DNA from: Candidatus Omnitrophota bacterium
GTDB taxonomy: Bacteria > Omnitrophota > Gorgyraeia > 2-02-FULL-51-18 > JAGOUK01
Length of the DNA stretch: 5,809 bases
Reading direction: 5' to 3'
NCBI GenBank assembly: GCA_020058965.1
Contig: JAGVCY010000039.1
Span: 1-5,809 of the forward strand
Below, in pieces: positions 5,691 to 5,809 of this stretch (positions are counted from its first letter, which is position 1; each line of letters begins with the position of its first letter). The notes under the pieces were generated by a model. That model saw only the letters and a list, made by a program, of their open reading frames with translations. It ran no database searches and was not told the DNA's origin. The translations under genes were made by a program, and so were the position numbers.

Positions 5691-5809
5691 TTACGAAGGT
5701 TTGCCTTTATAGAACTGAATCTGGTTCCGGCCGCCGGTTTTGGCGGCATAGAGGGCCTGGTCCGCACAGCGCTTCATGTCCTCCGATGTTTTGACATCGG
5801 GATGTTTGC
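5691..5809 (-). CDS. C-terminal end of a GGDEF-domain protein (probable diguanylate cyclase), 5' part outside window
   Basis: The last 38 codons of a minus-strand gene, ending in TAA at 5691-5693. The tail contains CADQALYAAK followed by GGRNQ, the hallmark C-terminal block of GGDEF domains (typically ADxALYxAKxxGRN). GGDEF enzymes make cyclic di-GMP from two GTP in the cytoplasm. The GG[DE]EF catalytic loop and any inhibitory RxxD site lie upstream, beyond the right edge, so neither catalytic activity nor the sensory domain can be judged. The protein ends only ten residues after the GRN motif, so the GGDEF domain is at the C-terminus, as is usual when a sensor or receiver domain precedes it. 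It points the same way as the giant gene 108 bases downstream, with a probable terminator in between. Confidence 0.9.
   Translation of the reverse strand, partial: KHPDVKTSEDMKRCADQALYAAKTGGRNQIQFYKGKPS

Noticed and set aside
1..5809. CRISPR array, tRNA, insertion sequence or long repeats
   Set aside because: No regularly spaced repeats, tRNA-like cloverleaf, transposase motifs or terminal inverted repeats were seen; the space is filled by coding sequence.

Overview
The window is read almost entirely on the minus strand. It holds one very large, uninterrupted coding region that starts with GTG at 5582 and is still open at position 1: 1860 codons are visible and the stop lies outside. To its right is the 3' end of a GGDEF-domain diguanylate cyclase gene, also on the minus strand (stop at 5691-5693). 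A 108-base intergenic region separates the two. The sequence is bacterial and moderately GC-rich. An export-type N-terminus combined with a huge multidomain chain of poorly known domains recalls uncultured phyla rich in giant proteins, such as Omnitrophota or other PVC-related lineages. That placement is an impression and was not tested.

Region by region, in the direction of translation. (1) 5809-5691: last 38 codons of a GGDEF protein. (2) 5690-5583: intergenic and AT-richer, with an 8-bp perfect inverted repeat followed by a T-run. It can act as the GGDEF gene's terminator, but its right arm is also a strong Shine-Dalgarno sequence in front of a tiny ORF that overlaps the start of the giant gene. 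(3) 5582-3: the giant gene. Its product has a signal peptide (residues 1-28), a domain that looks like the ChaN/EreA/TIKI fold (about 60-505), a linker (506-664), and then what reads as an entire GlmS-like module. That module comprises a class II glutamine amidotransferase beginning at Cys665 (665-1101), a linker helix, a first SIS domain with an intact SQSGET motif (about 1218-1420), a hydrophobic hairpin (1461-1505), and a divergent second SIS domain (about 1548-1715). A C-terminal segment continues past the left edge.

The main novelty is this architecture. A glucosamine-6-phosphate-synthase-like enzyme is normally a cytosolic protein of about 610 residues with the nucleophile cysteine at its very N-terminus. 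Here it sits inside a much larger chain, behind a signal peptide and an unrelated-looking domain, with its cysteine at residue 665, about 240 rather than about 100 residues between two amidotransferase landmarks, and a probable membrane hairpin between the two SIS domains. The amidotransferase catalytic residues I can place (Cys, Arg in the HGRYATGG motif, Asn-Gly) are all present, so the domain may be active if Cys665 is freed by processing or by an internal start at Met658. Substrate and biological role are unknown.
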